Source: Nocardia albiluteola (GTDB lineage: Bacteria > Actinomycetota > Actinomycetes > Mycobacteriales > Mycobacteriaceae). From it: a DNA stretch of 64,000 nt. The position numbers and the translations under genes were made by a program. The notes beneath the pieces were generated by a model. It was not told where the DNA came from. It did no database searches and saw nothing but the letters and a program-made list of their open reading frames with translations. Below, in pieces: positions 8,637 to 18,153 of the stretch. Numbering within the stretch: the first letter of the stretch is position 1; each line of letters opens with the position of its first letter. The stretch covers positions 62,001 to 126,000 of the forward strand of contig NZ_JAHKNI010000013.1 in NCBI RefSeq assembly GCF_018860155.1, read 5' to 3'.

Positions 8637-11462
8637 ATGCCCGACCCCCGCGAATCCGATTCCCACGCAGGCGAACCCGCCCCCAGCGCGCCGGGGCCGG
8701 ACACGCCGGCAGGCGGTACCGCGGGCGCGGCCGAGCCCGCCGAGCCGCCGGATGAACCAGGCACCCAACCCGAGACGATCGATCTCGCCGAAACACAGGC
8801 CGCCACAACCGAATCCACAGGCACGCAGGGCGCAACAGACGACGTAGCCGACACCCACGCAGCCGCGCCGGATAAGCCGGGCACCCAACCCGCCGCAATC
8901 GATCTCGCCGAAACGCAGGGCACCACAACCGATCTGGCCGAGACACAAGCCGCCACACGCGATCTGCGCGGAAGGCAGGCGGTCACTCACGACCTACCCG
9001 GAACGCAGGCCGTCGCCCACGGCCTGCCCGGAACGCAGGCCGTCACGCACGACCTACCCGAGACACAGGCGGTCACCCACGATCTGCCGGGGACGCAGGC
9101 GGTCACCCACGACCTACCCGGGACACAGGCCGCCGCCCACGAGCTCGCCGGTACACGAGCCGCTGTGCCGGATGGTCCTGGCACTCAGGCAGTCACGCCT
9201 GATGTTGCCGGGACACAGGCCGCGGGGGGACGCGAGGGGGTGCGCGGTTCGGGGGTGGCGATGCCCACCGGTGCGATGAATGCGCGGGCCGGGGCGCGGG
9301 ATTCGGGGCCCGGTCCGCAGCCCACGGCTCTTAGCGTGCGGTCGGGGCGGACCCGGCCCACCCTTCGGCGCCTGGGCGCGGGGCTGGTCGAGATACCCCC
9401 GGTGCCGCCGGTCGATCCGCAGTCGGCCGTGCTCACCGATCCGGTAGTCGAGCAGGGGCGCCGATTCTGCTGGCGCTGCGGCAAACCCGTCGGGCGCGCG
9501 TCGGCCGGGCACGCCGCCACGGCGGAGGGAGTCTGCGAAACCTGCGGGGCGACCTACGATTTCCGGCCCTATCTGCAGCCGGGGAATATCGTCGGCGGGC
9601 AGTACGAGATTCAGGGGTGCATCGCGCACGGCGGGCTGGGCTGGATCTATCTGGCGGTCGATCGCAACGTCAGCGACAGGTGGGTGGTGCTCAAGGGACT
9701 GCTGCACAGCGGTGACGCCGTCGCACAGGCCGTCGCCGTCACCGAGCGCCAATACCTCGCCGAGCTGGCGCATCCCAGCATCGTGAAGATCCACAACTTC
9801 GTCGAGCATCCCGGGCCGCACGGCACGCCGATCGGCTATATCGTGATGGAGTACGTCGGCGGCCGTTCGCTGCGCGATCTACTCGATTCCCATCCACGGC
9901 CCGAGCGGATGCCCGTGGCCGAGGCCGTGGCCTATCTGCTGGAGATCATGCCGGCTCTGGAGTATCTGCATTCGCTGGACCTGGCGTACAACGACCTCAA
10001 GCCCGACAACATCATGATCACTCAGGACCGGCTCGAGCTGATCGACCTGGGCGCCACCGCCCCCTTCGACTCGTACGGAAATCTCTACGGCACCAGGGGA
10101 TTCCAGGCGCCGGAGATCGCCCGAACCGGGCCGACCGCCGCCTCGGACATCTACACGGTGGGCCGCACGCTGGCTGTGCTGACACTGGACATGCCGATGG
10201 TGCAGGGCCGGTATCTCGACGGAATTCCGGAACCGGCCACCGAACCGGTGCTGGCGCGGCACGAGTTCTTCCATCGGCTGCTGCTGCGGGCGACCGATCC
10301 GGATCCCGACCGCCGCTTCGCCTCCGCGCGCCTGGTGACCACGCAGCTGGCGGGCGTGCTGCGCGAGCTCCTCGCCGCCGAGACCGGCGACGAACACCCG
10401 CAGCTGTCAACGCTTTTCAGCCCGCCCCGGACCAGCTTCGGGACCGAGGAACTGCTCGCTCAGACCGACGCCTACGTGGACGGAATCGAGCGCAGCAAGA
10501 ATCTGCGGCCCCGGAACGTGGCCGATGCCCTTCCGGTTCCGCTGATCGACCCCTCGGATCCGTCGGCGGCGCTGCTGGCCGGAACGGTCCATCCCGAGCC
10601 GCAGTTCGCCCTCGACGCGGTCCGCACCGCACGCGAACGCGCGGCCACCCAACCCGGCGAGGTGGTCGAAACCTTCGAGGTCGAATCCACCCTGGCCGAG
10701 GCCCGCATCCAGCTGGACCTGGATCAGCCCGACGCCGCCCGCGAACTGCTGAGCCGGGTGGACGCAGGCGATTGGCGCGTGGAGTGGTATCTCGGCCTGG
10801 CCGGTCTGCGGAGCCTGGACTACGAGCAGGCCTTCGCCCACTTCGACTCGGTACTGCGGGCCCTGCCCGGTGAGATCGCACCGAAACTGGCGCTGGCGGC
10901 GACAGCGGAACTCGTGGTGCAGCAATGGGAGTCGCCGGATCCGGAGCAGTGGCGCACCTACGCGGAGAAGTTCTACAAGACCGTCTGGCGCACCGACCGC
11001 GGCGTGGTGAGCGCGGCCTTCGGCCTGGCTCGGCAGCTCGCGGCCGATCACCGCGTCGACGAGGCAGTGCAGGCCCTGGACCAGGTGCCCACCGCCTCGC
11101 GCCACTACGCGCAGGCCCGCCTGACGGCGGTGCTGCTCCTGCTCAGCGCCGCCCCGATCGCCGAGCTGGACGAGTCCACACTGTACGTGGCGGCCAGCCG
11201 CATCCAGCAGCTGCCGCCCAGCGAACATCGCGCGCCGCAGATGGGCTTGCTGGTGCTGGGCGCCGCCCTGGCCTGGCTGCAGGCGGGCAATACCCCGAAG
11301 CGACCGGACGCCATGCTGTTCGGCGCCCCCTTCACCGAACGCGACCTGCGTCATGGCGCCGAGGTCAGCCTGCGCGGCCTGGCCCGTGTCGCGCCCGGGC
11401 GCAGGCATCGGTATGCGCTGGTGGATCTGGCCAATTTCATGCGGGCCAAGACCTGGTTCTGA
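8637..11462 (+). CDS. pknG: Serine/threonine protein kinase PknG with expanded repeat N-terminus
   Basis: PknG is a soluble kinase that controls 2-oxoglutarate/glutamate metabolism by phosphorylating the FHA protein GarA (OdhI). Domains in order: a disordered N-terminal region with about 16 ten-residue repeats (residues 41-200), a rubredoxin-like CxxC pair (C278/C281 and C300/C303), a kinase domain with the AHGGLGWIYLA loop, K353 in VVLKG, a non-RD catalytic loop YNDLKPDN (D453) and DLG (D470), then a TPR-like helical C-terminus. The predicted length is 941 residues. M. tuberculosis PknG, as I recall it, is about 750, and most of the difference is the N-terminal repeats. It lies 5 bases after glnH, so it belongs to that operon. 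A TTG at 8628 is an alternative start. Confidence 0.95.
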   Translation: MPDPRESDSHAGEPAPSAPGPDTPAGGTAGAAEPAEPPDEPGTQPETIDLAETQAATTESTGTQGATDDVADTHAAAPDKPGTQPAAIDLAETQGTTTDLAETQAATRDLRGRQAVTHDLPGTQAVAHGLPGTQAVTHDLPETQAVTHDLPGTQAVTHDLPGTQAAAHELAGTRAAVPDGPGTQAVTPDVAGTQAAGGREGVRGSGVAMPTGAMNARAGARDSGPGPQPTALSVRSGRTRPTLRRLGAGLVEIPPVPPVDPQSAVLTDPVVEQGRRFCWRCGKPVGRASAGHAATAEGVCETCGATYDFRPYLQPGNIVGGQYEIQGCIAHGGLGWIYLAVDRNVSDRWVVLKGLLHSGDAVAQAVAVTERQYLAELAHPSIVKIHNFVEHPGPHGTPIGYIVMEYVGGRSLRDLLDSHPRPERMPVAEAVAYLLEIMPALEYLHSLDLAYNDLKPDNIMITQDRLELIDLGATAPFDSYGNLYGTRGFQAPEIARTGPTAASDIYTVGRTLAVLTLDMPMVQGRYLDGIPEPATEPVLARHEFFHRLLLRATDPDPDRRFASARLVTTQLAGVLRELLAAETGDEHPQLSTLFSPPRTSFGTEELLAQTDAYVDGIERSKNLRPRNVADALPVPLIDPSDPSAALLAGTVHPEPQFALDAVRTARERAATQPGEVVETFEVESTLAEARIQLDLDQPDAARELLSRVDAGDWRVEWYLGLAGLRSLDYEQAFAHFDSVLRALPGEIAPKLALAATAELVVQQWESPDPEQWRTYAEKFYKTVWRTDRGVVSAAFGLARQLAADHRVDEAVQALDQVPTASRHYAQARLTAVLLLLSAAPIAELDESTLYVAASRIQQLPPSEHRAPQMGLLVLGAALAWLQAGNTPKRPDAMLFGAPFTERDLRHGAEVSLRGLARVAPGRRHRYALVDLANFMRAKTWF
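8757..9236 (+). repeat. Tandem 30-bp repeats coding PGTQAVTHDL-type decapeptides in pknG
   Basis: About 16 consecutive 30-base units encode decapeptides with consensus PGTQAVTHDL. The central five or six units are almost identical at the DNA level, while the outer ones have diverged (for example PGTQPAAIDL, AETQAATTES, AGTRAAVPDG). Frame is preserved throughout. Nearly every unit holds a TQ dipeptide, and the central ones also hold THDL. The pattern suggests recent unit duplication in the middle of an older array, so copy number may vary between strains. Confidence 0.92.
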
Positions 11463-11471
11463 CCTCTCGTG

Positions 11472-12668
11472 TCAGCCCACGATCGCCGCGGCGGCCCTGG
11501 CGATGGCGAGCTCCTCGTTGGTCGGCACCACCAGCACCGGAATTCGCGCGTCCGAAGGTGAAATAAACCGGGCCGCACGGTCTTTCGCGGTATTGCGGTC
11601 CGGATTCACGACGATGCCGAATCCGGACAGGTCCGCGAGCGCATCGGCGCGCACCTGCGGGCTGTTCTCGCCGACCCCGGCGGTGAAGGTGATCGCGTCG
11701 ACCCGGCCCAATTCCACCAGATAGGCGCCGATGTAGCGGCGCAGCCGGTGAATGTAGACGTCGTACGCGAGGCGCGCCGACGCGTCACCGGTGTCGATCA
11801 GGCGCTGCAATTCCCGGAAGTCGTTCACCCCGGACAGGCCGAGCAGGCCCGAATTCCGGTTCAGCAGTTCGTCGACGGCTTCGATGCTCAGCCCCGCCGT
11901 GCGCATCAGATGCGGAATGATGCCGGGATCGATGTCGCCGGAGCGGGTACCCATCACCAGCCCCTCCAGCGGAGTCAGCCCCATCGAGGTGTCCACTGCC
12001 TTGCCGCCCCGAATCGCCGAGGCCGAGGCGCCGTTGCCCAGGTGCAGCACAATCTGATTCAGCTGCGCCGGATCGGCGCCGAGTACCTCCGCGACCCGGC
12101 CCGAGACGTATTCGTGCGAGGTGCCGTGGAAGCCGTAGCGCCGAATACCGTGCGCGACGGCTGTTTTGGCATCGATGGCGTAGGTCTTCGCGGCATCGGG
12201 CAGGCCGTGGAAGAAGGCCGTGTCGAACACCGCGACCTGTGGCACGCCGGGCAGCAGCCGCCGCGCCGACTCGATTCCCACGACGTTGGCCGGATTATGC
12301 AGCGGCGCAAGGGAAGACAGCTCGTCGATCGACTTCACCACCGCGTCGGTGATCAGGGTCGGCCGATAGAAGATCTCACCGCCGTGCACGACCCGATGCC
12401 CCACCGCGTACAGCCCCTCGCGGGTCAGATCGTGTCCGCTGCGCGCGAACAGATCGAACACCACCCGCAGTCCGGCCGCGTGATCGGGTATCGCACCGTC
12501 GTACTCCACCGTGCCGCCGTCGCTGTGATGCTCCACCGTCGGCGCGCCGGGATCGACCGGCTCGCCGATCCGCGAGACCAGCCCGGACGCGGCGACCGTG
12601 CCCGAGATCGGATCCAGCAGCTGGTATTTGATCGACGACGATCCGGAGTTGATCACCAATACCTGCAT
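11472..12668 (-). CDS. ackA: Acetate kinase
   Basis: AckA interconverts acetyl phosphate + ADP and acetate + ATP. The 398-residue protein starts MQVLVINSGSSSIKYQ, the ASKHA-fold phosphate-binding signature. It also carries AVGHRVVHGGE, GFHGTSHEYVS and IVLHLGNGAS, all diagnostic of acetate kinases, and ends with a typical VVPTNEELAIAR segment. It lies 9 bases downstream of pta on the same strand. The pair forms the Pta-AckA pathway between acetyl-CoA and acetate. It converges with pknG. Confidence 0.97.
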   Translation of the reverse strand: MQVLVINSGSSSIKYQLLDPISGTVAASGLVSRIGEPVDPGAPTVEHHSDGGTVEYDGAIPDHAAGLRVVFDLFARSGHDLTREGLYAVGHRVVHGGEIFYRPTLITDAVVKSIDELSSLAPLHNPANVVGIESARRLLPGVPQVAVFDTAFFHGLPDAAKTYAIDAKTAVAHGIRRYGFHGTSHEYVSGRVAEVLGADPAQLNQIVLHLGNGASASAIRGGKAVDTSMGLTPLEGLVMGTRSGDIDPGIIPHLMRTAGLSIEAVDELLNRNSGLLGLSGVNDFRELQRLIDTGDASARLAYDVYIHRLRRYIGAYLVELGRVDAITFTAGVGENSPQVRADALADLSGFGIVVNPDRNTAKDRAARFISPSDARIPVLVVPTNEELAIARAAAAIVG

Positions 12669-12677
12669 CGTGTCCCC

Positions 12678-14747
12678 CTATCGGGCCTGTGCCTGGATGG
12701 CGGTGATCGCCACCGTATTGACGATGTCGGCGACGAGCGCCCCGCGCGAGAGATCGTTGACCGGCTTGCGCAACCCCTGCAGTACCGGCCCGATCGCGAC
12801 CGCGCCCGCGCTGCGCTGCACCGCCTTGTAGGTGTTGTTGCCGGTGTTCAGGTCGGGGAAGATGAAAACCGTTGCGCGCCCGGCGACCCGGGAGTTCGGC
12901 AGCTTGGTGCTCGCCACCGACGGCTCGATCGCCGCATCGTATTGGATCGGGCCCTCCACCATCAGGTCCGGCTCGCGCTCGAGCACGAGTTTGGTTGCGG
13001 TGCGCACCTTGTCGACATCGACGCCGCTGCCCGACTCGCCCGTCGAATAGGACAGCATCGCCACCCGCGGCGCGATGCCGAACTGCTCGGCGGTGCGCGC
13101 GGAGGAGATCGCGATGTCGGCGAGCTGCTCGGCCGTCGGATCGGGCACCACCGCGCAGTCACCGTACGCGAGCACCCGATCGGCCAGGCACATCAGAAAG
13201 ACGCTGGACACGGTCGATACCCCGGGCTCGGTCTTGATGATCTCGAACGAGGGGCGGATGGTGTGCGCGGTGGTGTGCGCCGCGCCGGACACCATGCCGT
13301 CGGCGATGTCCTTGTACACCATCATCGTTCCGAAATACGAGATGTCGGCCATGTATTCGCGCGCGCGGTCCACCGTCATGCCTTTGTGTTCGCGCAGCTT
13401 CGCGTACTCCTGCGCGAATTCGTCACGCAGACTGGAGGTTTGCGGATCCAGCACCTGTGCGTTGTCGATGTCGACGCCGAGCTCGGCCGCGCGGGCCCGC
13501 ACCGCGCTCTCCTCGCCCAGAATGGTCAGGTCGGCGATCTTGCGCTGCAGCACCCGGCCCGCGGCGCGCAGAATGCGGTCGTCGGTGCCCTCGGGCAGCA
13601 CGATCCGGCGCCGGCTCGCGCGGGCCCGCTCGATCAGCTGATACTCGAACATCTGCGGCGTCACCACCGACGGAATCGGAACCTCGATGCGCGCCAGCAG
13701 TTCCCGCGCGTCCACGCGCTGCTCCATCAGGGCCAGCGCGGTGTCGACCTTGCGGATGCTCGACAGCGACACCCGGCCCCGGGTCCGCGCCGCGACCGCG
13801 GTGTCGAACGTGCCCAACTCGGTGGTGAGAATCGGAAGCTTGGGCCGCAGGCCCTCGATGAGCCGGGCGACCGCGGGGTACGGCCGCATACCACCGTTCA
13901 TGATGATGCCCGCCAGCGACGGAAAGCCCTCCGCCTCATGGGCGTTCACCAGGCTGAGCAGCGCGTCGGAGCGATCCCCCGGGACGATCACCGCGACGCC
14001 GTCGGTCAGGCGTTCCAGAATGTGCTCCGCGGTCATGCCGCCGACCATGATGCTCATCGCCTCGCGTTGCATCAATTCCGGGTCACCGGAATAGATCTCG
14101 CCGCCGATGGCCTCGCACAGCTCGGTCAGCGTGGGGGCGTTCAGCAGCGGCACCTCGGGCAGCGTCCAGGTCGGCACGTGCTCGACCTGCAGCGCCGCGG
14201 CGACGGCGTCGAGCGCATCGGGATCGCAGCGATTGGCGATGATCGCGACCAATTGCGCGTGCTCGGCGTGCAATTCGGCCACGCACAGCTCGGCCAGGTC
14301 CGCGACCTGCGCGGGCGTGCGCTCGGAACCGCGCAGCACCAGCACCACGGGTGCGCCCAGGTTGGCGGCGATTCGCGCGTTGTAGCGCAGCTCGCTGGGG
14401 CTGGCGACATCGGTGTAATCGCTGCCGACGATGACCACCGCGTCGCACACCTTCGCGACCTCGTGGAAGCGCATGACGATATCGCTGATGGCCGCGTCCG
14501 GGTCGGCGTGCACCTGCTCGTAGGTGACGCCGATCGCCTGCTCGTAGTCGATGTCGGCGGTGCTGTGCTCGAGCAGCAGCTCCAGGATGTAGTCGCGCTG
14601 GGTCGTCGAGCGGCTGATCGGCCGGAAGACCCCCACCCGGGCGGTCGTCGCGCACAGCATCTGCAGCGCTCCCAGCGCCACCGTCGACTTCCCGGTGTCG
14701 CCCTCCGGCGAGGCGATGTACACGGTGGACGGTGCGGTGTCGGCCAT
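12678..14747 (-). CDS. pta: Phosphate acetyltransferase
   Basis: Pta converts acetyl-CoA and phosphate to acetyl phosphate. At 689 residues it is the long form: an N-terminal P-loop-type domain (SPEGDTGKST, about residues 13-22) resembling cobyrinate synthase/BioD, a middle DRTGG domain, and a C-terminal PTA_PTB catalytic domain beginning near FEYQLIERA with IVLPEGTDDR and ending in GPVLQGLRKPVNDLSRG. The ATG is followed by MADTAPSTVYIAS. First gene of pta-ackA. Confidence 0.96.
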   Translation of the reverse strand: MADTAPSTVYIASPEGDTGKSTVALGALQMLCATTARVGVFRPISRSTTQRDYILELLLEHSTADIDYEQAIGVTYEQVHADPDAAISDIVMRFHEVAKVCDAVVIVGSDYTDVASPSELRYNARIAANLGAPVVLVLRGSERTPAQVADLAELCVAELHAEHAQLVAIIANRCDPDALDAVAAALQVEHVPTWTLPEVPLLNAPTLTELCEAIGGEIYSGDPELMQREAMSIMVGGMTAEHILERLTDGVAVIVPGDRSDALLSLVNAHEAEGFPSLAGIIMNGGMRPYPAVARLIEGLRPKLPILTTELGTFDTAVAARTRGRVSLSSIRKVDTALALMEQRVDARELLARIEVPIPSVVTPQMFEYQLIERARASRRRIVLPEGTDDRILRAAGRVLQRKIADLTILGEESAVRARAAELGVDIDNAQVLDPQTSSLRDEFAQEYAKLREHKGMTVDRAREYMADISYFGTMMVYKDIADGMVSGAAHTTAHTIRPSFEIIKTEPGVSTVSSVFLMCLADRVLAYGDCAVVPDPTAEQLADIAISSARTAEQFGIAPRVAMLSYSTGESGSGVDVDKVRTATKLVLEREPDLMVEGPIQYDAAIEPSVASTKLPNSRVAGRATVFIFPDLNTGNNTYKAVQRSAGAVAIGPVLQGLRKPVNDLSRGALVADIVNTVAITAIQAQAR

Positions 14748-15000
14748 AGTTCATGAGAGTAGTGAGCGGTCGTGTCCGATTCACCCCTCCGCACCGCAAA
14801 CAGCTGGAAATCACACCTCGGGGAGGGGGCGGGCCGAGCTCGCCGAATCGGCGGGCGGGTGCGCTACACCCCGGGCTCGAGCGTTTCGGGCATGAACCTG
14901 CGCCGCGGGAACATGGGCCTGCCCTGCCCGCCGACGTAGCGTCGGAGACGGCACCGATAAGCAACCCGAGCGACCGGTTTTCCGGCCGCGGATCGGATCG

Positions 15001-15858
15001 ATGATGACTGTCTCCCCCCGCCCCGCCGACTCCGCAGGCACCCCGTCGGCCCGTCTGGACCTGGGCACCTTCCTGCCGACCTCGACGCCCGACCCGGCGC
15101 AGCCGATCCTCGGCGATATCGGGGCCGCGGCCCGGCTGGCCGAGGAGCTGGGTCTGGACTCGGTGTGGTCGACGGACCACCTGGTGGCGAGCGCGCCGAT
15201 CCTCGACAGCACGGTCGCCCTGGCCACCGCGGCGGCGGTCACCGAGCGGATCCGGATCGGGTGGGGTGTGCTAGTAGTGTCGCTGCGACCCGCCGCGTGG
15301 GCGGCCAAGCAGGCCGCCACCCTGCAGTACACCTCCGGCAACCGGTTGCTCCTGGGCGTCGGCACCGGTAACCCCGCGCACAGCGACATCGCCTGGCGCG
15401 CAGCGGATCAGCCCCACGCCGAGCGCGGCCGCCGCACCGACGAGGCGCTGCGCGTCCTGCCGGACCTGATCGCGGGGCGCCCTGCCGTACTGGCCGACGG
15501 CACCGAGGTCACCCTCTCTCCCGGGGCGTCCGTCCCGCCGATCCTGGTCGCGGGCAACGGTTCTCGTGCCATGCGCCGGGCGGCGGCCTACGCCGACGGT
15601 TGGCTGGCCATCGGCCTGTCCCCGGACGAATCCGCCTTGGCCGCCACGGAATTGGCCGATCTCGCCGACGCGGTGAACCGGCCGGCACCACAGATCACCA
15701 TCGTTACCCCGCCGACCGGCGACCTCGCGCAGACCGTGGACACCGTCTCCGCCCACGCCGCCGCGAACGTCGAACGCGTGATCCTGGCACCGGCCGATCC
15801 GGATTGGCGGGCGCACTACGAGTTCGCCGCGAAGGTCAAGGCGGCCCTGCCATCCTGA
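15001..15858 (+). CDS. LLM-class F420-dependent oxidoreductase
   Basis: A 285-residue TIM-barrel protein of the luciferase-like monooxygenase family. The hallmarks are LDLGTFLPTS at the first strand, LDSVWSTDHLV (the histidine-containing coenzyme-binding turn), LLLGVGTGNPA and the glycine-rich VAGNGSRAMRRAA. In actinobacteria such proteins commonly use F420H2 to reduce a substrate; which one cannot be told. Two adjacent ATGs are available and the first is used. The next gene, a Ddn-like protein, is another probable F420 enzyme, and fgd, which regenerates F420H2, is 2 kb away. Confidence 0.82.
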   Translation: MMTVSPRPADSAGTPSARLDLGTFLPTSTPDPAQPILGDIGAAARLAEELGLDSVWSTDHLVASAPILDSTVALATAAAVTERIRIGWGVLVVSLRPAAWAAKQAATLQYTSGNRLLLGVGTGNPAHSDIAWRAADQPHAERGRRTDEALRVLPDLIAGRPAVLADGTEVTLSPGASVPPILVAGNGSRAMRRAAAYADGWLAIGLSPDESALAATELADLADAVNRPAPQITIVTPPTGDLAQTVDTVSAHAAANVERVILAPADPDWRAHYEFAAKVKAALPS

Positions 15859-15910
15859 GCCGGTCCCGCCCACCGAGACCGGCGGGCGCGACCGCCGTAG
15901 TATCGCCGCC

Positions 15911-16420
15911 ATGAGCACACAATTCCCGGATCGCCGATGGGGGTCGCGCACCAGTCTGCTCTCGCGGGCAATGGTTTCGTTCGCCGCGACCCGGCCCGGC
16001 TCGCTGCTCATCCGCAAGCTCACGCCGCTGGACCGCAAGCTGCTGGTCCGAACCGCAGGCCGCTACACGATGCTGGGGCCGGTCGGCGCGCCGGTCGTGC
16101 TGGTGACCGCCCGCGGCCGCAAGTCCGGTCAGCCGCGCCTGTCGCCGCTGCTGTACGTGCACGGCGGCGACACGCTGTACGTGATCGGCAGCAATTTCGG
16201 GCAGTCCAGCCATCCGGCCTGGACCGCCAATCTACTCGCCGATCCCGAGGCCACCGTGACGCTGGCGGGAGAGCGAATTCCGGTGCGCGCCACACTGATC
16301 GAGGACCCGGCCCGCAAGGAAGAGATATTCGCCGACTTCGTCGAGTCGGTCAAGGTCTACGCCACCTACCGCACCCGTACCACCCGGGACATGCGCATCT
16401 TCGCGCTGACCCGATCCTGA
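15911..16420 (+). CDS. Deazaflavin (F420)-dependent nitroreductase-family protein
   Basis: This 169-residue protein belongs to the split-barrel flavin/deazaflavin reductase group (Ddn-like, FDOR-A). The region VGAPVVLVTARGRKSGQPRLSP, followed by the YVIGSNFGQSSHPAWTANLLADP segment, is characteristic. The lysine/serine patch of GRKSG binds the F420 phosphate tail in relatives. The start ATG lies 52 bases after the LLM oxidoreductase gene on the same strand, so the two may be co-transcribed. Function is inferred at family level; candidate substrates are quinones, nitro compounds or fatty acids. Confidence 0.83.
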   Translation: MSTQFPDRRWGSRTSLLSRAMVSFAATRPGSLLIRKLTPLDRKLLVRTAGRYTMLGPVGAPVVLVTARGRKSGQPRLSPLLYVHGGDTLYVIGSNFGQSSHPAWTANLLADPEATVTLAGERIPVRATLIEDPARKEEIFADFVESVKVYATYRTRTTRDMRIFALTRS

Positions 16421-16434
16421 TCCGGCGCGGTCGG

Positions 16435-17028
16435 CTACCGCGTCGCGCCGATCGCCGCCGCGAGGTCCCCGGGGAGCGGATACGGCTGCTCCGGCGGCAG
16501 TAGCGCTTTGGCGCGATCGGGGTGACCGTCGCGCAGGTGGGCGGAAATCGTGTGCACCAGCGGTGTGAGGTCGCGGATCTGCACGGTCCAGTCCTGGACA
16601 TACCGCTCGATGATGTGGCGGGACAGGCCCACCTGGATGCTGCGGTGGTCCAGCTTCGCGCCGCGCAGCGAATACTCCGGATCCCATTGCACGTGCACGT
16701 GGGTCCGCTTGAACGCCGAGCGCCACTGTGCCGCATCGGGATAGACGCGTTTTTCCGGGCTCGTGAGCACGGCCTGTCCCAGCGCCTCCTCCCAGCCCGC
16801 ACGCGTGATCCGCACGGCCAGAATGTGTTCCTGCCCGGGCTTGCGCGCCCAGCCGCTGCGCTGCATCAGCCAGCGAAACGACGGCTTGATCCAGGTCATC
16901 CGGTTGAGCGAGAACGGTGGCACGAAGCGTTGCGCCGCCACGGCGGGCGCGGCGATCGCCGCGCCGTAGGCCTGGTAGACCACGATCGTGTCGCGGTCGA
17001 AGTCGGCCCTGATTTCATACTGATTCAT
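16435..17028 (-). CDS. DUF4291 family protein
   Basis: A 197-residue cytoplasmic protein without signal or membrane segment. The opening YEIRADFDRDTIVVYQAY and the following RMTWIKPSFRWLMQRSGW and KRTHVHVQWDPE segments match the family annotated as DUF4291, whose biochemical role is unknown to me. It converges with the Ddn-like gene (14 bases apart) and lies 117 bases downstream of fgd on the same strand. The call is by remembered family motifs only. Confidence 0.78.
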   Translation of the reverse strand: MNQYEIRADFDRDTIVVYQAYGAAIAAPAVAAQRFVPPFSLNRMTWIKPSFRWLMQRSGWARKPGQEHILAVRITRAGWEEALGQAVLTSPEKRVYPDAAQWRSAFKRTHVHVQWDPEYSLRGAKLDHRSIQVGLSRHIIERYVQDWTVQIRDLTPLVHTISAHLRDGHPDRAKALLPPEQPYPLPGDLAAAIGATR

Positions 17029-17145
17029 TTCGGGTACAACGGTAGAACCCCGCCGAACCCCGCGGCCACCGATTTTCGCCCCCCGCGCGAATCCGGCCGC
17101 CGCACCGAGGGGTACGGCGGCCGGATCTCGTTGTGGCCGAGCGAT

Positions 17146-18153
17146 TTACAGGGCGCGCAGGCGCGGGGCCAGATCGCGCTGGAACAGGTCCAGGAACCGG
17201 CGCTGATCGTGCCCGGGGGCATGGAAGACCAGGTGGTTCAGGCCCGCATCGATGTACGGCTTGATCAGTTCCACCGTCTGGTCCGGATCGCTGGCCACGA
17301 TCCAGCGCTTGGCGACCTGCTCGATCGGCAACGCGTCGGCGGCGGCCTCCATCTCGATGGGGTCGGTGATGTCGTGCTTCTGTTCCGCGGTCAGCGACAG
17401 CGGGGCCCAGAATCGCGTATTCTGCAGTGCCAGTTCGGGATCGGTATCGTAGGAGATCTTGATCTCGATCATCCGGTCGATGTCCTCGACGGTGCGCCCG
17501 GCCTTCTCGGCGCCCTCACCGAGCGCGGGCATCAGCTTCTCGGTGTAGAGATCCATGCCCTTGCCCGAGGTGCAGATGAAACCGTCGCCGGCGCGGCCGG
17601 CGTACCGGGCCACCAGCGGACCGCCCGCGGCGATGTAGATCGGGATGCCGTCCTTGGGCACGTCGTAGATCGAGGCGCCGACGGTGTGGTAATACTCGCC
17701 CTCGAAGGTCACCCGGTCGCCTGTCCACAGCGCCCGCATCAGGTCGACCGACTCGCGCAGCCGCGCGAAACGCTCCTTGAATTCCGGCCATTCGCCCTTG
17801 TATCCGGTGGCGATCTCGTTCAGCGCCTCACCGGAACCCACGCCCAGCATGATGCGATCGGGGTACAGGCAGCCCATGGTCGCGAAGGCCTGCGCGATCA
17901 CGGCCGGGTTGTACCGGAAGGTGGGGGTCAGCACCGAGGTGCCGAGCTGAATCCGCTTGGTGCGCTCGCCGACCGCGGTCATCCACGCCAGCGAGAACGG
18001 GGCGTGCCCGCCCTCGTGCCGCCAGGGCTGGAAGTGATCGCTCACCGAAGCGCTGTCGAGTCCGTGCTCCTCGGCCGCGACCGCGAGCTCCACGAGCTCC
18101 CGGGGGCCGAACTGCTCCGCCGACGCCTTGTATCCGAGCTTGAGATCACTCAC
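17146..18153 (-). CDS. fgd: F420-dependent glucose-6-phosphate dehydrogenase
   Basis: FGD oxidises glucose-6-phosphate to 6-phosphogluconolactone and reduces F420, supplying F420H2 to the LLM and Ddn-like enzymes. The 335-residue sequence is collinear with M. tuberculosis FGD1: D39 and H40 in SDHFQPW, W44 and E109 in GSGEALNEIA sit at the same numbers as the catalytic residues there. The GTG at 18153 begins VSDLKLGYKASAEQF. It overlaps the stop of an upstream leader ORF (GTGA), with a GAGGTG 8 bases before it. See the two leader ORFs upstream. Confidence 0.96.
   Translation of the reverse strand: MSDLKLGYKASAEQFGPRELVELAVAAEEHGLDSASVSDHFQPWRHEGGHAPFSLAWMTAVGERTKRIQLGTSVLTPTFRYNPAVIAQAFATMGCLYPDRIMLGVGSGEALNEIATGYKGEWPEFKERFARLRESVDLMRALWTGDRVTFEGEYYHTVGASIYDVPKDGIPIYIAAGGPLVARYAGRAGDGFICTSGKGMDLYTEKLMPALGEGAEKAGRTVEDIDRMIEIKISYDTDPELALQNTRFWAPLSLTAEQKHDITDPIEMEAAADALPIEQVAKRWIVASDPDQTVELIKPYIDAGLNHLVFHAPGHDQRRFLDLFQRDLAPRLRAL

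Noticed and set aside
11748..14756. A 1002-residue open frame on the plus strand
   Set aside because: It is the antisense shadow of ackA and pta, full of Arg/His/Gly with no domain motif. The minus-strand genes have complete catalytic signatures.
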